This document shows, one piece after another, positions 10,097 to 19,802 of a stretch of DNA of 64,000 nt (positions are counted from its first letter, which is position 1; the number at the start of each line of letters is the position of its first letter). Source of the DNA: Breviolum minutum Mf 1.05b.01 (Eukaryota > Sar > Dinophyceae > Suessiales > Symbiodiniaceae); contig DF239927.1 in assembly GCA_000507305.1 (NCBI GenBank), positions 1 to 64,000 on the forward strand, written 5' to 3'. The position numbers and the translations under genes are program-made. A model generated the notes under the pieces. That model had not been told where the DNA came from. It saw only the letters and a program-made list of their open reading frames with translations, and made no database searches.

Positions 10097-10199
10097 TACA
10101 CTCCAGGAAATTCACATATCCCACCTGGGGAAGTTCGGAAAATCATCGACTCAAATATGCCGAAAATCAGGGGGATATGTTAATTCCCTGGAAGTGGTA
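10097..10199. repeat. Family C element, copy 3 (diverged)
   Basis: CACATATCCCACCTGGGGAA and GGGGGATATGTTAATTCCC are the arms. The interior has lost the usual GAAGATGATT. Confidence 0.6.
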
Positions 10200-10592
10200 T
10201 ATCACCGATCCCAATTGGGGGATGAAAAAAATCACCGATCCCACCCTATTTTTTGGGGGAACCAGGAAACTTCATTGTTTTCCAAAACCGTGGGTGGAAC
10301 TTGAGGATGCAGGGTTACCCTCTTTTTGTAAACTAATATAGCTGGGAAAATGGACCCGGATTGATTTTTCAGATGTATTTCGTACGAAATTTTCGGGAAC
10401 TGTCCCATTCATTGCCGTGTTAGTTTATGGGAGGGTACTCTTGGTCAAAAATTTGTAGCTTTCGACTCGGGACCCCATTTTTTTTTGCCGACCGGAAGTC
10501 GTCGTTTTTTTTCCCTCCATTTTTCGAGCTTAAAAAAACACCGTCATTTCACCTTGGGAGACCGTTTTCGAGGCTAGAAAAATGACGAAAAA

Positions 10593-10711
10593 TCCATCCT
10601 GGCTCACCTTGTCAGATGATGAGCAAGGGGTGTTTTCCATCACCTCCTTATCACGCAAGGTATAGGTTCCATGACACCATTCTCAGTTTCGGTGAGCCAG
10701 GATCCCTAGGG
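10593..10711. repeat. Family D element, CTGGCTCACC ends
   Basis: ATCCTGGCTCACCTTGTCAG faces TTTCGGTGAGCCAGGAT. The interior has GATGATGAGC and ACCATTCTCAG, the two family blocks. Confidence 0.75.
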
Positions 10712-10924
10712 CATAGTGGTTGAATGCTATCCCACCTCATGGTTCCCCCCCCCCTATCAGATGGAACCATGGAACCCCTCGAGATTTTTTTTTGGGTTGG
10801 AAGATCTTTAATTTTCCTATGGAAAATATATAGTTTCTTTTTAGGGAATATTTTGAATTGTTTTCAGGCTTATAGGTGATGGGATGCCATCATGACTTAT
10901 TAAAAGCTTGCATAGGCCTTTGAT

Positions 10925-11192
10925 GACTTGGCTTTCTGTCAACATTTCCGCCCCGGAAGACAGGACTACGTCGTTTCCCTTTGCGAATCCTTGCGTGCCG
11001 CCATGAACCGCAACCGCTTGAAGTCCTTGACGTACCGGCCTTGGCCGGTACGGGTAACAAGTTGAAGGCAGCACTTCAATCATGGCTGGTCAACCCATCT
11101 CCCCCCGAAAACGAAAACCCCCTGATGAGTATACCAATTTCAGACATGTCCCAGGTTACACCTGCTGCCAGAACTGCCCAAATCGTCGTTAA
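10925..11192 (+). CDS. Candidate coding segment with one frame break
   Basis: The first frame is strongly biased to C-ending codons and reads DLAFCQHFRPGRQDYVVSL then RAAMNRNRLKSLTYRPW to about 11052. A one-base shift gives a second biased frame containing MAGQPISPRKRKPPDEYTNF and GYTCCQNCPNRR with a TAA at 11190. A third frame is also open for 136 codons (10981-11391), so the assignment is not secure. The product is basic. No family recognised. Confidence 0.4.
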
Positions 11193-11760
11193 ACCAACGT
11201 CGCTTGGCCTAATTTCAGAATGTGATGGAGAGATGTATTTGGTCAAATTAGCTCGGGACCTCACAGGACCTGGGCACCCAAAAGGTAGCTTTTTGGAAGG
11301 GAAATCCCGAAAACTTCAGAAGAGATCTAGGTTGGTGAAATATCCTTCCAATTGGCTAAGATGTATCATGGATTATACCCCCCAAATATAAGGTTCCTTT
11401 TGAAGCCGGGTGCCTCCGATTGGTTTGGTTCGGAAGATATGTCAGATATGGCCATGTATTGCATGCGTTCAGAACTGCATGGAGATTACTGGGATGGACC
11501 TTTCAGGCTATTGTGAGGATCACTGATTCAAAGTTGATCCCGCAAAAAGACAGGTTTTGCCTTGCATGTACTGGAAGAAATCCCATTCCCAACCATCTGG
11601 GATGTATAAAACCCTGCTTTAAAAAAGGCATATGTTTACATATCAACTGGTTAGCCGGAATTCTGAACCATCAACAGCAAGGACAAGCAACTATGGTGCC
11701 AAAAAACGCTCTAAACATGTGTATCTCACTAGTTTCACCCCCCCCCCCCCTTTACACATG

Positions 11761-11883
11761 AAGGTCGTTTCACCCCATGCCGAAGTGGAGGTTTCGAACC
11801 AAACATCCACACACGCCGGGCCTAGGGGACCACGTGACGTTGAGGTTATGTCGTTTCCTTTCCGCGAAGCATTCCCAAAGACT
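11761..11883 (+). CDS. Weak candidate exon
   Basis: Open from an ATG beside a poly-C tract to a TAG. It reads KVVSPHAEVEVSNQTSTHAG then a basic/aromatic end. A second frame (VVSFPRSIPKDLDEAAIC) is equally plausible. An AT-rich inverted element follows at 11931. Confidence 0.25.
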
Positions 11884-11930
11884 TAGATGAAGCGGCGATA
11901 TGCGAAGCGCGAAGCATGCTGGTGACACTT

Positions 11931-12084
11931 GAGCAATGAAAAAAAAAACTGGTTGGTTGGGTCAAAAAGGGGATTTTACTACCCAGTTATGTAAAGGGAT
12001 TATAATAAACCATAAAAAAGGATCCCTATTAACCAACCAGTATAATGGAAAGTTGGAGGGTTTTTTTTGCGGCTCACTTGGTGA
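11931..12084. repeat. Family Q element, copy 1
   Basis: It shares TTGAGCAAT, GGATCC and the GGCTCACTTG end block with 25549-25718 and contains internal inverted AACCAACCAG/CTGGTTGG arms. Confidence 0.55.
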
Positions 12085-12171
12085 ATCATCCCGGAAGATT
12101 GGGCTTGATGAAACGGAAGGGAAGAGGATCGATCCATAATTTTTTAAAACACACCTATGTAATATAAACCT

Positions 12172-12262
12172 GGATCTTTTTTAAAGGGTGCTGAAGGGAT
12201 GATAAGGGGTGCCGAAAAACACCATCCCTTAGGGTTCAAACAGCACCGTTTGGAAGAGGCTG
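12172..12262. repeat. Family P element, copy 1
   Basis: AAAGGGTGCTGAAGGGATGA faces TTCAAACAGCACCGTTTGG. A near-identical interior recurs at 16437-16528. Confidence 0.7.
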
Positions 12263-12609
12263 GAAGTAATTTAGTTATCGATATTATCTTGATTTATACA
12301 TGTAGATGGAAGATGCATAGTATATTGTCTTAAGTTCACTCCGACTTTGCTTCCGGTGTACTTGGGTAGATGGTCCAACTTGATCTGCATGAAGAGAGTG
12401 ATAGGTTTGGATGACTCCGCGATTTCCGCTTTTCTGTTCTTGTTGTGAATTGGAGCGAAAGCAAACAACCACTAAGATTGGGGAACAAAAACACACATAG
12501 ATGACACACCTGGTAGTTGGCTACCTCACTAAACATATGAGATGGTAGTCTTCAACAGACATCCTGAGAGAGGTGTAGAGTATAAATACAGGAATGTTAT
12601 GCTTGATTT

Positions 12610-12882
12610 TTGTCGATCCATTACTTCTTGTTGATTGCCGTTTTTGTTTGTATTACCATTCTCGTTTATGTCACTATGTTGTCATATTTTGTCTATATAT
12701 GTCCAGCTAAAAGTTTGCTCCTTGTTTTCTTCGCATCCATTGCTCCATTAACTTATTCTACTTACTTCTTCTTGTTGTGGTTGTTCTTTGTTGCTGTTGT
12801 TGCTTTTGCTGTTGTGTGGGGGGTGGTGTTCTGTTTGTTTTTTGTTCTATTTCCTTCGTTTTCCTTTTCTTGTTCATGGTTG
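12610..12882 (+). CDS. Possible multi-helix membrane coding segment
   Basis: A 133-codon open frame spans 12610-13011. Its first two thirds are extremely hydrophobic (LLIAVFVCITILVYVTMLSY, then LLLVFFASIAPLTYS), and the end runs through a Family B element. The DNA is T/G-rich, so the hydrophobicity may be compositional. No splice support. Confidence 0.3.
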
Positions 12883-13012
12883 ATACCCTCCATGAAACAA
12901 AAAAAATCACCCCTGAAGATAGGCCTTTTACCCCAAAAGGGAACGAAACTCATCTTCCAACCCCACTGTTTCAGGTGCTTTGCCGTTAGTTTCAGGGAGG
13001 GTCATTTTTAAG
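12883..13012. repeat. Family B element, diverged
   Basis: TACCCTCCATGAAAC at the left pairs with GTTAGTTTCAGGGAGGGT at the right. The interior has expanded. Confidence 0.55.
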
Positions 13013-13032
13013 ATACATCAATGGTTGTTTCT

Positions 13033-13148
13033 GGTTCCCATAAAAGGTGGTAGGTAGCGTATACCCCCCCAATATATGTGGTATATAAGTGGTATATATT
13101 GCCAATTGGGTGATTATATGCTACCTACCAACTATTAAGGGAACTAGG
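13033..13148. repeat. Family O element, copy 1
   Basis: The ends GTTCCCATAAAAGGTGG and TATTAAGGGAAC are shared with 15922-16033, as are TATATAAGTGGTATATA and CCAATTGGGTGATTATAT. Confidence 0.7.
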
Positions 13149-13285
13149 AAAGTCCATTGAATACACCAGCTTAAGATCTCAGACCCTTCCCGCGCCCTTC
13201 GAAAGCATAGATGGAAATTTCAGGGGGAACCTCCAAGGACATGGGAGCCTGTTCATTATCAGCTTCTCATACCATTCCCTTACAT

Positions 13286-13389
13286 GACCGGTGGTTTCAA
13301 AGATGTTTTATGTTCAGCCCTTACTTGGGGAAGATTTCCACAATTTGACTACTGTAATATTTTTCAGATTGGTTGAAACCACCAACTAG
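13286..13389. repeat. Family A element
   Basis: CCGGTGGTTTCAAAG faces GGTTGAAACCACCAACTAG. The 5' arm has lost the first GGT. Confidence 0.7.
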
Positions 13390-13503
13390 TATATAGTGAG
13401 TATTTACTGGGTATATCCCCTTTTTAAGGGCTCCAACAGGGGGATTAATGGGGTACCATCGCAAGGGATTAGACGTTGCCCTTCCCATTTCCCACGTCTC
13501 TCC

Positions 13504-13639
13504 TTAGCTAAGGAACTTGGAGATGAGATCTCTTCCTGCAGAAAAGCCAGGTAGTGAGGCGGTGGTGTTTAACCCGCCTGGGTTTGCGGTCGCCCCAACT
13601 AATCTCAGCCCCTTTGAATGGATGTAGAAGGAATCCAAT
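13504..13639 (-). CDS. Candidate terminal exon
   Basis: On the minus strand a clear acceptor (CTCTTATTTTCAG) opens a frame reading LDSFYIHSKGLRLVGATANP then GGLNTTASLPGFSAGRDL and a TAA at 13504. Codon bias is strong throughout. A Family G element (13653-13756) lies directly in the upstream intron. No family recognised. Confidence 0.6.
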
Positions 13640-13652
13640 CTGAAAATAAGAG

Positions 13653-13756
13653 CCAGGTGATTCAAAGTGACCTTTTTATCCCCCAGTTGGAGGTCACTTA
13701 ACCTTCCGAAAGGGTCACTTAACCATCCCGAAAAGGGCACCAGCAGAATTGCCAGG
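13653..13756. repeat. Family G element, well preserved
   Basis: CCAGGTGATTCAAAGTGACC faces CCAGCAGAATTGCCAGG. Inner arms TTGGAGGTCACTTAACC and GGGTCACTTAACC are intact. Confidence 0.8.
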
Positions 13757-13984
13757 AGCATTATATTCTTGTTTTTTTGGGGAAATCTTATCCCGCCCTA
13801 AAGATTAACAGCTCGCCCCTCAAAGGTGACCGGGCCCCAAAAGGAAACGATAGTCTTCTAACCACCTTTTTTTTTATCCCTGACAATTCGCAGATGCTCC
13901 ATCTATGGAATATGTAGTTGCGTTTACCATCAATGTTTTTAAAAGCCATTCATATGTAGGTAGAGTAAAGCATTCACTCCATAC

Positions 13985-14246
13985 ATGGAGTGTATGGGAT
14001 TTGGATATTCCAAAAACAAAGGTTTGGACCCTTCAAGGTGGGATCCTACCAGTTGTAAGCAGGCTTATATAACCCCACTTATAGGGATGAAATCACCCCA
14101 GGTTACCGAAAAAATAAGGCCATGTATAGGGGCCTCCCTTGGGCCCCACCTTTTGTTTCCCTACAAGTCCCATTTCCTCATTGTGGGAAGCCTGTGACTC
14201 AGACCTGGAAAATTACCTTGGAAACATGGCCACCGGAAGCTGGTGA
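13985..14246 (+). CDS. Small two-exon gene model; intron is a Family M element
   Basis: Exon 1 (13985-14037) starts at an ATG and reads MECMGFGYSKNKGLDPS, closing at TTCAAG|GTGGGA. Exon 2 (14168-14246) follows TTTCCCTACAAG and reads PISSLWEACDSDLENY then LGNMATGSW to a TGA. Exon 1 leaves two bases and exon 2 supplies one, so the frame is restored. The intron (14038-14167) is essentially the Family M element plus a short pyrimidine tract. About 43 residues in all, acidic second half. The ATG may be internal rather than the true start. Confidence 0.6.
14034..14153. repeat. Family M element acting as an intron
   Basis: CAAGGTGGGATCCTACCAGT at the left faces GGGGCCTCCC and GGGCCCCACCTT at the right. 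The GT of its CAAGGT terminus is the donor of the flanking gene model. Confidence 0.75.
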
Positions 14247-14346
14247 ACGACGTCAGGAGAAGAGTGTCGTCGTCACCAATTCGTTAACATTTGGGATTAA
14301 GTGATTAATTTATGTTAATTTTGGTGGTGGAGTTGTCAGTATATAA

Positions 14347-14443
14347 CTAGGTGGTGGTTTTAAATAAATCTATTTTCACCCCTATTTGGTAAAGATTTCC
14401 AATTTAACTAGTATTTTTCAGATGGGTTGAAACCACCAACCAG
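14347..14443. repeat. Family A element
   Basis: CTAGGTGGTGGTTTTAAA faces TTGAAACCACCAACCAG. Flanks ATAA and ATAG nearly match. Confidence 0.75.
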
Positions 14444-14509
14444 ATAGTGTGTTTCTCAATTAAAAAACCCCGGATAAAGTGCACCTTGTTGGGTATATGT
14501 TACTTCAAC

Positions 14510-14640
14510 TGCTCCACCAGGAGGCTTTGCCTATTCCCCGGTGGTGCGAAGCACCTACATGTGGACTCTACAAAACGGCTGGTGGTGCAGCTTCCAATGA
14601 AGTGCTACCATTGGGAGAAGCACGAGGTGCGCACAAAAAA
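14510..14640 (+). CDS. Coding-like segment, frame uncertain
   Basis: All three forward frames are largely open here. The best-biased one reads TSTAPPGGFAYSPVVRSTYM and changes frame near 14600 to MKCYHWEKHE before a GTGCGC donor-like site. The longest open frame (14479-14862) crosses the segment in another phase. Only the presence of coding sequence is claimed. Confidence 0.3.
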
Positions 14641-14964
14641 ATCCCTACCATCCTAGTGAAGCCAACCAATACCTTCAAAAATCACCAAAAGAAAAAATCA
14701 AAGCTTGGAATTTTTGATGACTCTTTCCAGGTCTCCTCATGGCATTTTTTACTTAAAAAGGATGAGAGCTTACATCAAAACCTCTGCTTTTATTCCTTAA
14801 AAATCACCAAGACTTGGATTCAGAAAGAGAGACTTAGTGGGCTTGAACCGCGTCTCCTGTGAAATCATGGGGTGACACTTTTGGCGAAGTTGTATGGATG
14901 GTATGGCTGAAAGAAATTATTCTTTTGGGGGGTAGTTGTCAGGCCCTGAAATTTAGGGGGGCCT

Positions 14965-15220
14965 GTGGGAAGTATAGGAAAGGGGTGTTTTTTGTTGCGA
15001 TGCAACATGCAAAGTATAATTGTTGAACGTGCCCCCAAGTCATGTTTCAATTTCATGTTTGTGTATTCATTGCTTCCTCAATTTGTGACGATACTTGGCT
15101 TGGAGTCTTGTGACATGTTTTCGCGCCTTCTACAGGATATTGAGAAGCCAACATGGTTGTTTTTTGCAAGCACATTTCGAAGATGTTTTTTTATTGCAAC
15201 TGTCATTGAAAATATATCGA
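14965..15220 (+). CDS. Candidate exon, hydrophobic protein
   Basis: A long open segment with good codon bias reads SIIVERAPKSCFNFMFVYSL then LPQFVTILGLESCDMFSRLL and EKPTWLFFASTF. It includes a CGCCTTCTACAG site at about 15134 that could be an internal acceptor. A Family B element starts at 15222, immediately after the coding signal ends. Likely membrane-associated. No family recognised. Confidence 0.5.
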
Positions 15221-15221
15221 A

Positions 15222-15326
15222 TACCCCCTGCAAGTTTAACATAGCCCCTGAAAAATGATGGTTGGAAGACTACTTTCCTATTGGAAAGGTAACTTTTCAG
15301 GGGCTATGTTAAACTTCGGGAGGGTA
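15222..15326. repeat. Family B element, GTTTAACATAGCCCC type
   Basis: CAAGTTTAACATAGCCCCTG faces CAGGGGCTATGTTAAACTTC. TA is present at both ends. Nearly perfect arms. Confidence 0.85.
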
Positions 15327-15625
15327 CATTTTTTTGTACATGATCTAGGTAAATGATGGCCATGTTCCACAACCTCACCCTTGAACTGATTGATTTGATA
15401 CTTTAGTAGGGGAATATGCCTCCCAACATGAGGTCTGCATATTAATGAATTCACCCGCATGATATAGTATGCTCAACATCGCTAATAATCAAAGATACAA
15501 ATTGTGCCATCGGACAGGTGCGGATGGTTCTTTGTGTGTTTCTATGTGCCTTAGATTGGTTATTTGGTCCGGCAATGTTTCCATGGAAGATTTTCGGGGG
15601 CCCACCCCACCCCACCCCAATCCCT

Positions 15626-15842
15626 GAGGGTCCAAAGACCATTAAATTCTTATTGGTGTTTTTAAATAATTCTATTTTCACCCCTACTTGGGGAAGATTT
15701 CCAATGTGACTAATATTTTTCAGATGGGTTGAAACCACCAACTAGAATTAAGTGTTTTTTTGGGAAAAGACCATTGTTTTAGAAGGATTTATATAATCAA
15801 CAATTCCAGGGGACTATTTTCTTAATGGTCGGCTTGACTTCC
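15626..15842. repeat. Family E element interrupted by a Family A element
   Basis: GGTCCAAAGACCATTAAA at the left and TTAATGGTCGGCTTGACTTC at the right are the Family E termini. Between them, 15651-15745 is a Family A copy flanked by AATT. Removing it restores a standard Family E layout as at 23521. Confidence 0.75.
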
Positions 15843-15921
15843 ACACGCCAATGTTTTACATCTTTTGTTACATCATACCAAAATTAGGTGAAGAAAGCTC
15901 AATGGAGTAACTCCTGGTTCC

Positions 15922-16033
15922 CGGAAAATAGGTGGGATCGGAAGCATATAATCACCCAATTGGTAATATATAAGTGGTATATACTGCCAATTGGGTGATT
16001 ATATATCACCTACCTACCCACCTATTAAGGGAA
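15922..16033. repeat. Family O element, copy 2
   Basis: Starts GGTTCCCGGAAAATAGGTGG, ends CACCTATTAAGGGAACC. It has long AATCACCCAATTGG inverted arms. Confidence 0.75.
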
Positions 16034-16206
16034 CCAAAGACCAAAACCAACGATTGAAACATTTATCACTCTTCCAAGATCACACCGGGGTCTTTTTTCT
16101 ACATTTCGATGTGTTCATGACGTAGAATTTGCGTGCTGATGTGCACGGTAATATGCAGAAGGCTCAGATGTCCTTTTTGTTTTTTTTAGGCCGTTTAGCC
16201 AATCCT

Positions 16207-16295
16207 ACTGTTGATGAAAGAGACCTGGAATGTATAAAACCTCTGTAAATGATATTTACCATATCAACTGGTTAGCCGGATTTCTTCCATCAACA
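16207..16295. repeat. Family L element
   Basis: CTACTGTTGATG faces GCCGGATTTCTTCCATCAAC. TATAAAACC and CATATCAACTGGTTAGC are shared with 11582-11675 and 25439-25551. Confidence 0.65.
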
Positions 16296-16436
16296 GGAGG
16301 AAATGCTTCTGAAAGGGACTCCCATAAACTAGGATTTGCCTAGACTGGTCATTATCAACCACCTTCACTACCAGCAATCAATTGACTGAATCCTCGGGTA
16401 AAAGCATATTTTGACATATAACATTCAGGAATCCAT

Positions 16437-16528
16437 CCTGGATCTTCCAAAGGGTGCTGAATGGATGATAAGGGGTGCCTATACACCATCCCTTAGGGTT
16501 CAAACAGCACCCTTTGGGAGATGCTGGA
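16437..16528. repeat. Family P element, copy 2
   Basis: CCTGGATCTTCCAAAGGGTG faces CACCCTTTGGGAGATGCTGG. The interior closely matches the copy at 12172. Confidence 0.75.
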
Positions 16529-16619
16529 TTGTATGTGTTTGTAGAAATTATGTTCGCATTCTGGATGGTGGCGATCACCCAAAACATGTTTTGAGACTTA
16601 TCCTTTTGGCTTCCTTCAC

Positions 16620-16826
16620 TTGAAATGTTTAATGTTTCATTTCTCTAAGGTTGCTTCAACACACCGAACTGGAACACACCCCGAGCAACCTTTACCAACA
16701 GGCTATAATGGGATTCCTTTCATAGTTGGCCAAGGGAATTGCCTGGGGTGTGCTCTAGGGGTGTGTTGTAATTTTCTTGGAATTTCCTCCTTCAGTGCAG
16801 GGACATATTCACATATTGACGAATGA
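16620..16826 (+). CDS. Candidate exon, Gly/Cys-rich segment
   Basis: An open frame with strong bias reads VASTHRTGTHPEQPLPTGYN then GIPFIVGQGNCLGCALGVCC and ends SHIDE before a TGA. A TTTCTCTAAG site at about 16650 is a possible acceptor. Cysteines cluster as C-x2-C-x5-CC. No family recognised. Confidence 0.5.
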   Translation: MKCLMFHFSKVASTHRTGTHPEQPLPTGYNGIPFIVGQGNCLGCALGVCCNFLGISSFSAGTYSHIDE

Positions 16827-16829
16827 CAT

Positions 16830-17060
16830 CAATACAGGCGTGATCACAAACAATTGAACAGCAGCCATGTGATGATAAATGCTTAATCTCACGCTGCAAG
16901 GACAACCACTCCTCACACAGAGACCCAAACGGTTTAGACCATAGCGCATATATGAATCCAATCCTATACTATCCATGTTTTTCATAGGTATTCATTTTAT
17001 TCCTGGATGATGCCCTATTTTTGATTCTCGGGCTTTCCTATTTCTAAAGGTTTCATCTTT
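16830..17060. other. Spacer without recognised feature
   Basis: No exon or element could be recognised between the stop at 16826 and the candidate exon near 17076. Confidence 0.4.
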
Positions 17061-17075
17061 CTCCAGCTTCTTCAG

Positions 17076-17270
17076 ATGTATATCCTCCACTTGTTTGGGT
17101 GGACGCTGAGGTACATAGAAGAAGGACAACTTGAAAGCGAGGGCGATGTTCTCATGGTTTCTTCACAAGATGAGATACTCGGCAAGCTCATGTTGTTTGT
17201 ATACATCCTCCTGTATGTAGATTATGGAGATATGCGTTGTTTTACTATAATAGTGTCCGCCCTGCATTAA
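17076..17270 (+). CDS. Candidate exon after a strong acceptor
   Basis: It follows CTCCAGCTTCTTCAG. The open frame reads MYILHLFGWTLRYIEEGQLE then ESEGDVLMVSSQDEILGK and a hydrophobic end. An alternative short exon in another frame (SDVYPPLVWVDAE, ending at GTACAT) uses the same acceptor. Confidence 0.35.
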   Translation: MYILHLFGWTLRYIEEGQLESEGDVLMVSSQDEILGKLMLFVYILLYVDYGDMRCFTIIVSALH

Positions 17271-17478
17271 TAACCCCCTCAATAGATAGAAGGTCCAGAA
17301 GATCCAGAACACGCTGACAGAATATTATTTATGCATGCTGAATACTTCTATATTACATCATATGTCGGGGTCCACCATAAAACCTTGTTACATGGGAAAA
17401 TCGTGCCCCTAAAGATTGACGGGTAGCAAATCCCTTGGTGATTTTTAGGTTTTCTCCTATCTTTTTAAGGGAAATTTC

Positions 17479-17705
17479 TCAGGTGATGAAACGGCAAACC
17501 CTGTATGTCCTTCCACAATATTGATATATAATATGACTTTTTGGGCCATTTTTAGGCCCACTTGTGCACCACCCACCGCACCAACTTTTGCACCAGAAAC
17601 CTAGGGTGTCTTGACGCTTCTGTGATTCATTTCCCCAGTTTTTAAGGTCGAACCGTCTAGCCTGCCTTTTCATGCCTTGTCGACCGATACATGCGACCAT
17701 GACTC
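17479..17705 (-). CDS. Candidate exon, Cys/Trp/Lys-rich
   Basis: The minus-strand open frame reads MVACIGRQGMKRQARRFDLK then NWGNESQKRQDTLGFWCKSW and CGGWCTSGPKNG. Basic residues and cysteines are frequent and codon bias is consistent. The acceptor (CTGTAG) is weak. No family recognised. Confidence 0.4.
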
Positions 17706-18027
17706 TACAGCAATTAACACCAGATACCCTTTGGAGTCAAAGTGGATTGCATGGTATTGAAAAGGTACCTTAGTAGGGGAGCCGTATAATACATTCTGTA
17801 GCTGTTACATGTACATGATGCATTTATTTTTTTTGAGGTGCATGTTTGCCATCGCGCAGAATGCATATTCATACATAAATACATGTTCATACATACAATT
17901 TAGATAGATATATTTAAATTGATGAAAAATATATTTAAGCATGCATTTGTGTATTACCGAATACGTCACATGTTTGTCCTCTACTTTCACTCTCTTGACA
18001 TTTCTCTTCACCCCCTGTACTTGCAAG

Positions 18028-18155
18028 CCTGACGTCAAAGGACACCCAGACGTCGTTGTGTTATCGTGGCCCAGTGCAACCGTTGAGTTGAGCAATCATA
18101 GTATCAAAATGAGGACATGGAAATGGGGAGAGTTGTTGGTAGAACGTTATGCAAG
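18028..18155 (+). CDS. Candidate internal exon next to a Family I element
   Basis: The acceptor TGTACTTGCAAG leads to an open frame PDVKGHPDVVVLSWPSATVE then LSNHSIKMRTWKWGELLVER, closing at GCAAG|GTGCTC. The Family I element starts three bases after the donor. Confidence 0.45.
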
Positions 18156-18158
18156 GTG

Positions 18159-18304
18159 CTCGGAGGATCATTCCATGACTTGTAAGTGGTTAATAGCCCT
18201 GGTGATCGTAAGTCCCCTAAGTGGGGTTATTCCGTTTCCAAATGGCCTAAATGGCTTGTAAATGGTGTTTACTAACCACTTACTAACTGGGATGATCCTC
18301 CAAG
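18159..18304. repeat. Family I element at a predicted donor
   Basis: CGGAGGATCATTCC faces GGGATGATCCTCCAAG. It is followed directly by a Family M-type terminus (CAAGGTGGGCCCC). Confidence 0.75.
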
Positions 18305-18575
18305 GTGGGCCCCTACTTAGTTGCAAGTGGGCCGGATGGAGTTACGGGACCCCTGGACCCATGGCCTTGTAGATTGGGGGTTTCATAACCCAAGATGTAT
18401 ATAACCTCCCTGAAACCAACGAATTTTCCGCCTGAAAAATGGATGGTTGGAATACGATCGTTTCGACCCTTTGCGGCAAAGGCGTAGTTTTCAGGTGCTT
18501 TTAGATGTTGAGGTGATTTTTGGTTCAATCCGGTTGTTTTTAGAAGAGTAGCTCCCTTTTTCATCCTTTTCTCAG

Positions 18576-18919
18576 TCGAAAACGTGCTCTTTAAGTACTA
18601 GGTGGTGGTTTCAAATGTTTTTTATTTTCACCCCTATTTGGAGAAGATTCCCATTTTGACGAGCATATTTTTTCAGATGGGTTGGTTGAAACCACCAACC
18701 AGAGTATCATTGCAGATTCGCCAAAAAGTATTAGAAAGACGCCCCCCAAACCTACAACCGATGACCCTTAAGAGCTGCGGTGCGCAGCCGTGCAATTTTC
18801 ATCCAAAAAAGTGCTCACATGTTTTTTGCTGTAAGCAAACCCGCACCGACATGGCCATTCAGTTTTACAAAAAAAAAGTTGATCCAAGTGAAGGAACCAG
18901 GTTATTCAAAACCACTTAG
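18576..18919 (+). CDS. Candidate exon(s) around a Family A element
   Basis: A CTTTTCTCAG acceptor opens a 26-base segment ending CTAG|GTGG. The Family A copy ends CCAG at 18702, and downstream the frame continues VSLQIRQKVLERRPPNLQPM then SCGAQPCNFHPKKCSHVFCC to a TAG at 18917. Treating 18602-18702 as an intron keeps the frame open, but read-through is open too, and a TCATTGCAG at 18716 is a rival acceptor. The distal part is cysteine-rich (C-x4-C-x6-C-x4-CC), possibly metal-binding. No family recognised. Confidence 0.45.
18598..18702. repeat. Family A element, AGTA-flanked
   Basis: CTAGGTGGTGGTTTCAAA faces GGTTGAAACCACCAACCAG, and AGTA occurs directly outside both ends. Confidence 0.85.
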
Positions 18920-19055
18920 GCATAACATTATACTAGTTTCTGTCAGTTGATATGTATTTGAACAGGTTGTCTAAAAAAAGTGTGCACTTAATCTGTTTCG
19001 TTTCAAGAGTTTGTTGCCATCCCACGAATATCCAAATGGTAAACTGTTTCTGCAG

Positions 19056-19219
19056 GCGCAAACAATCACACACCACAAATGCACACAAAGTCATCAAAAG
19101 TCGCTTTGCAGGAGGCAGATGCTTTCGCTGTACTGTACCTCTTGATGATGCTTCGTCCAACCCTTCATGGAACATTTCGCCGCCGCCCGCGATGTGTTGT
19201 AAAAGAAACTGGCGAATAG
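19056..19219 (+). CDS. Candidate terminal exon
   Basis: It follows CTGTTTCTGCAG. The frame reads TPQMHTKSSKVALQEADAFA then VLYLLMMLRPTLHGTFRRRP and ends KETGE with a TAG. The phrase KVALQEA is reminiscent of histone H3, but the rest does not match, so no assignment is made. A minus-strand frame is also open. Confidence 0.4.
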
Positions 19220-19407
19220 CGGACTGGACCCTGCGGAACCCGTTGATGGGGGGGTTTCAGGTCTATACATTAAATGATTCATACAAATTTATAAATTAAG
19301 TGGATATATATATACACATGTACATAACATATTCAGATACAGAGAAAAAGTACATGTATACATATACACGTATATGTACATATCATCTAACATAAACATA
19401 ACAATAA

Positions 19408-19518
19408 CCCTAAGGATCCAATCATCTTCTCAGATGATGATTGGAGTGTATAATCACCTCCTTAGCAAGGTGTTTAGGTTCCATTACCATTCTCAAAAGG
19501 TGATTGGATGCCCAGGGA
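19408..19518. repeat. Family D element, TCCAATCA ends
   Basis: CCCTAAGGATCCAATCATCT faces AAAAGGTGATTGGATGCCCA. The interior blocks match the copy at 54643. Confidence 0.75.
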
Positions 19519-19549
19519 ATATAGAAAGATAAGTTCTGTCTCTTCCACT

Positions 19550-19671
19550 TCAATGCCCCACATCCGCGCCACTCGGGATGTCGACAGGGGATGCCTTGCA
19601 GAGTCTTCGCAGAGCATTGGTGTAACCTGGCGTCGACCAGTGAAAATCAATGGTTGGTTCAGATGACTTTT
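19550..19671 (-). CDS. Candidate terminal exon
   Basis: The minus-strand frame reads TIDFHWSTPGYTNALRRLCK then ASPVDIPSGADVGH and stops (TGA). Codon bias is strong with many C-ending codons. The acceptor is uncertain: a Family F element (19672-19769) abuts the upstream side and GAAAAG is the nearest AG. No family recognised. Confidence 0.5.
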
Positions 19672-19769
19672 CCCATAGGATCCATGTATATGGTATATGT
19701 ACCTACATTTAACCATAAAAAAACCAACCAAATGTAGTAGTACATATATCATACATGGATGGTATGGGT
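19672..19769. repeat. Family F element
   Basis: CCCATAGGATCCATGTATAT faces CATACATGGATGGTATGGG. Inner arms GTACCTACATTT and AAATGTAGTAGTAC. Confidence 0.75.
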
Positions 19770-19802
19770 TTCCTTTTTGGGGCAATTGTCGGCCTAGCAA
19801 CT

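Noticed and set aside
19056..19219. Histone H3 gene
   Set aside because: Only KVALQEA resembles H3; the surrounding residues do not match.
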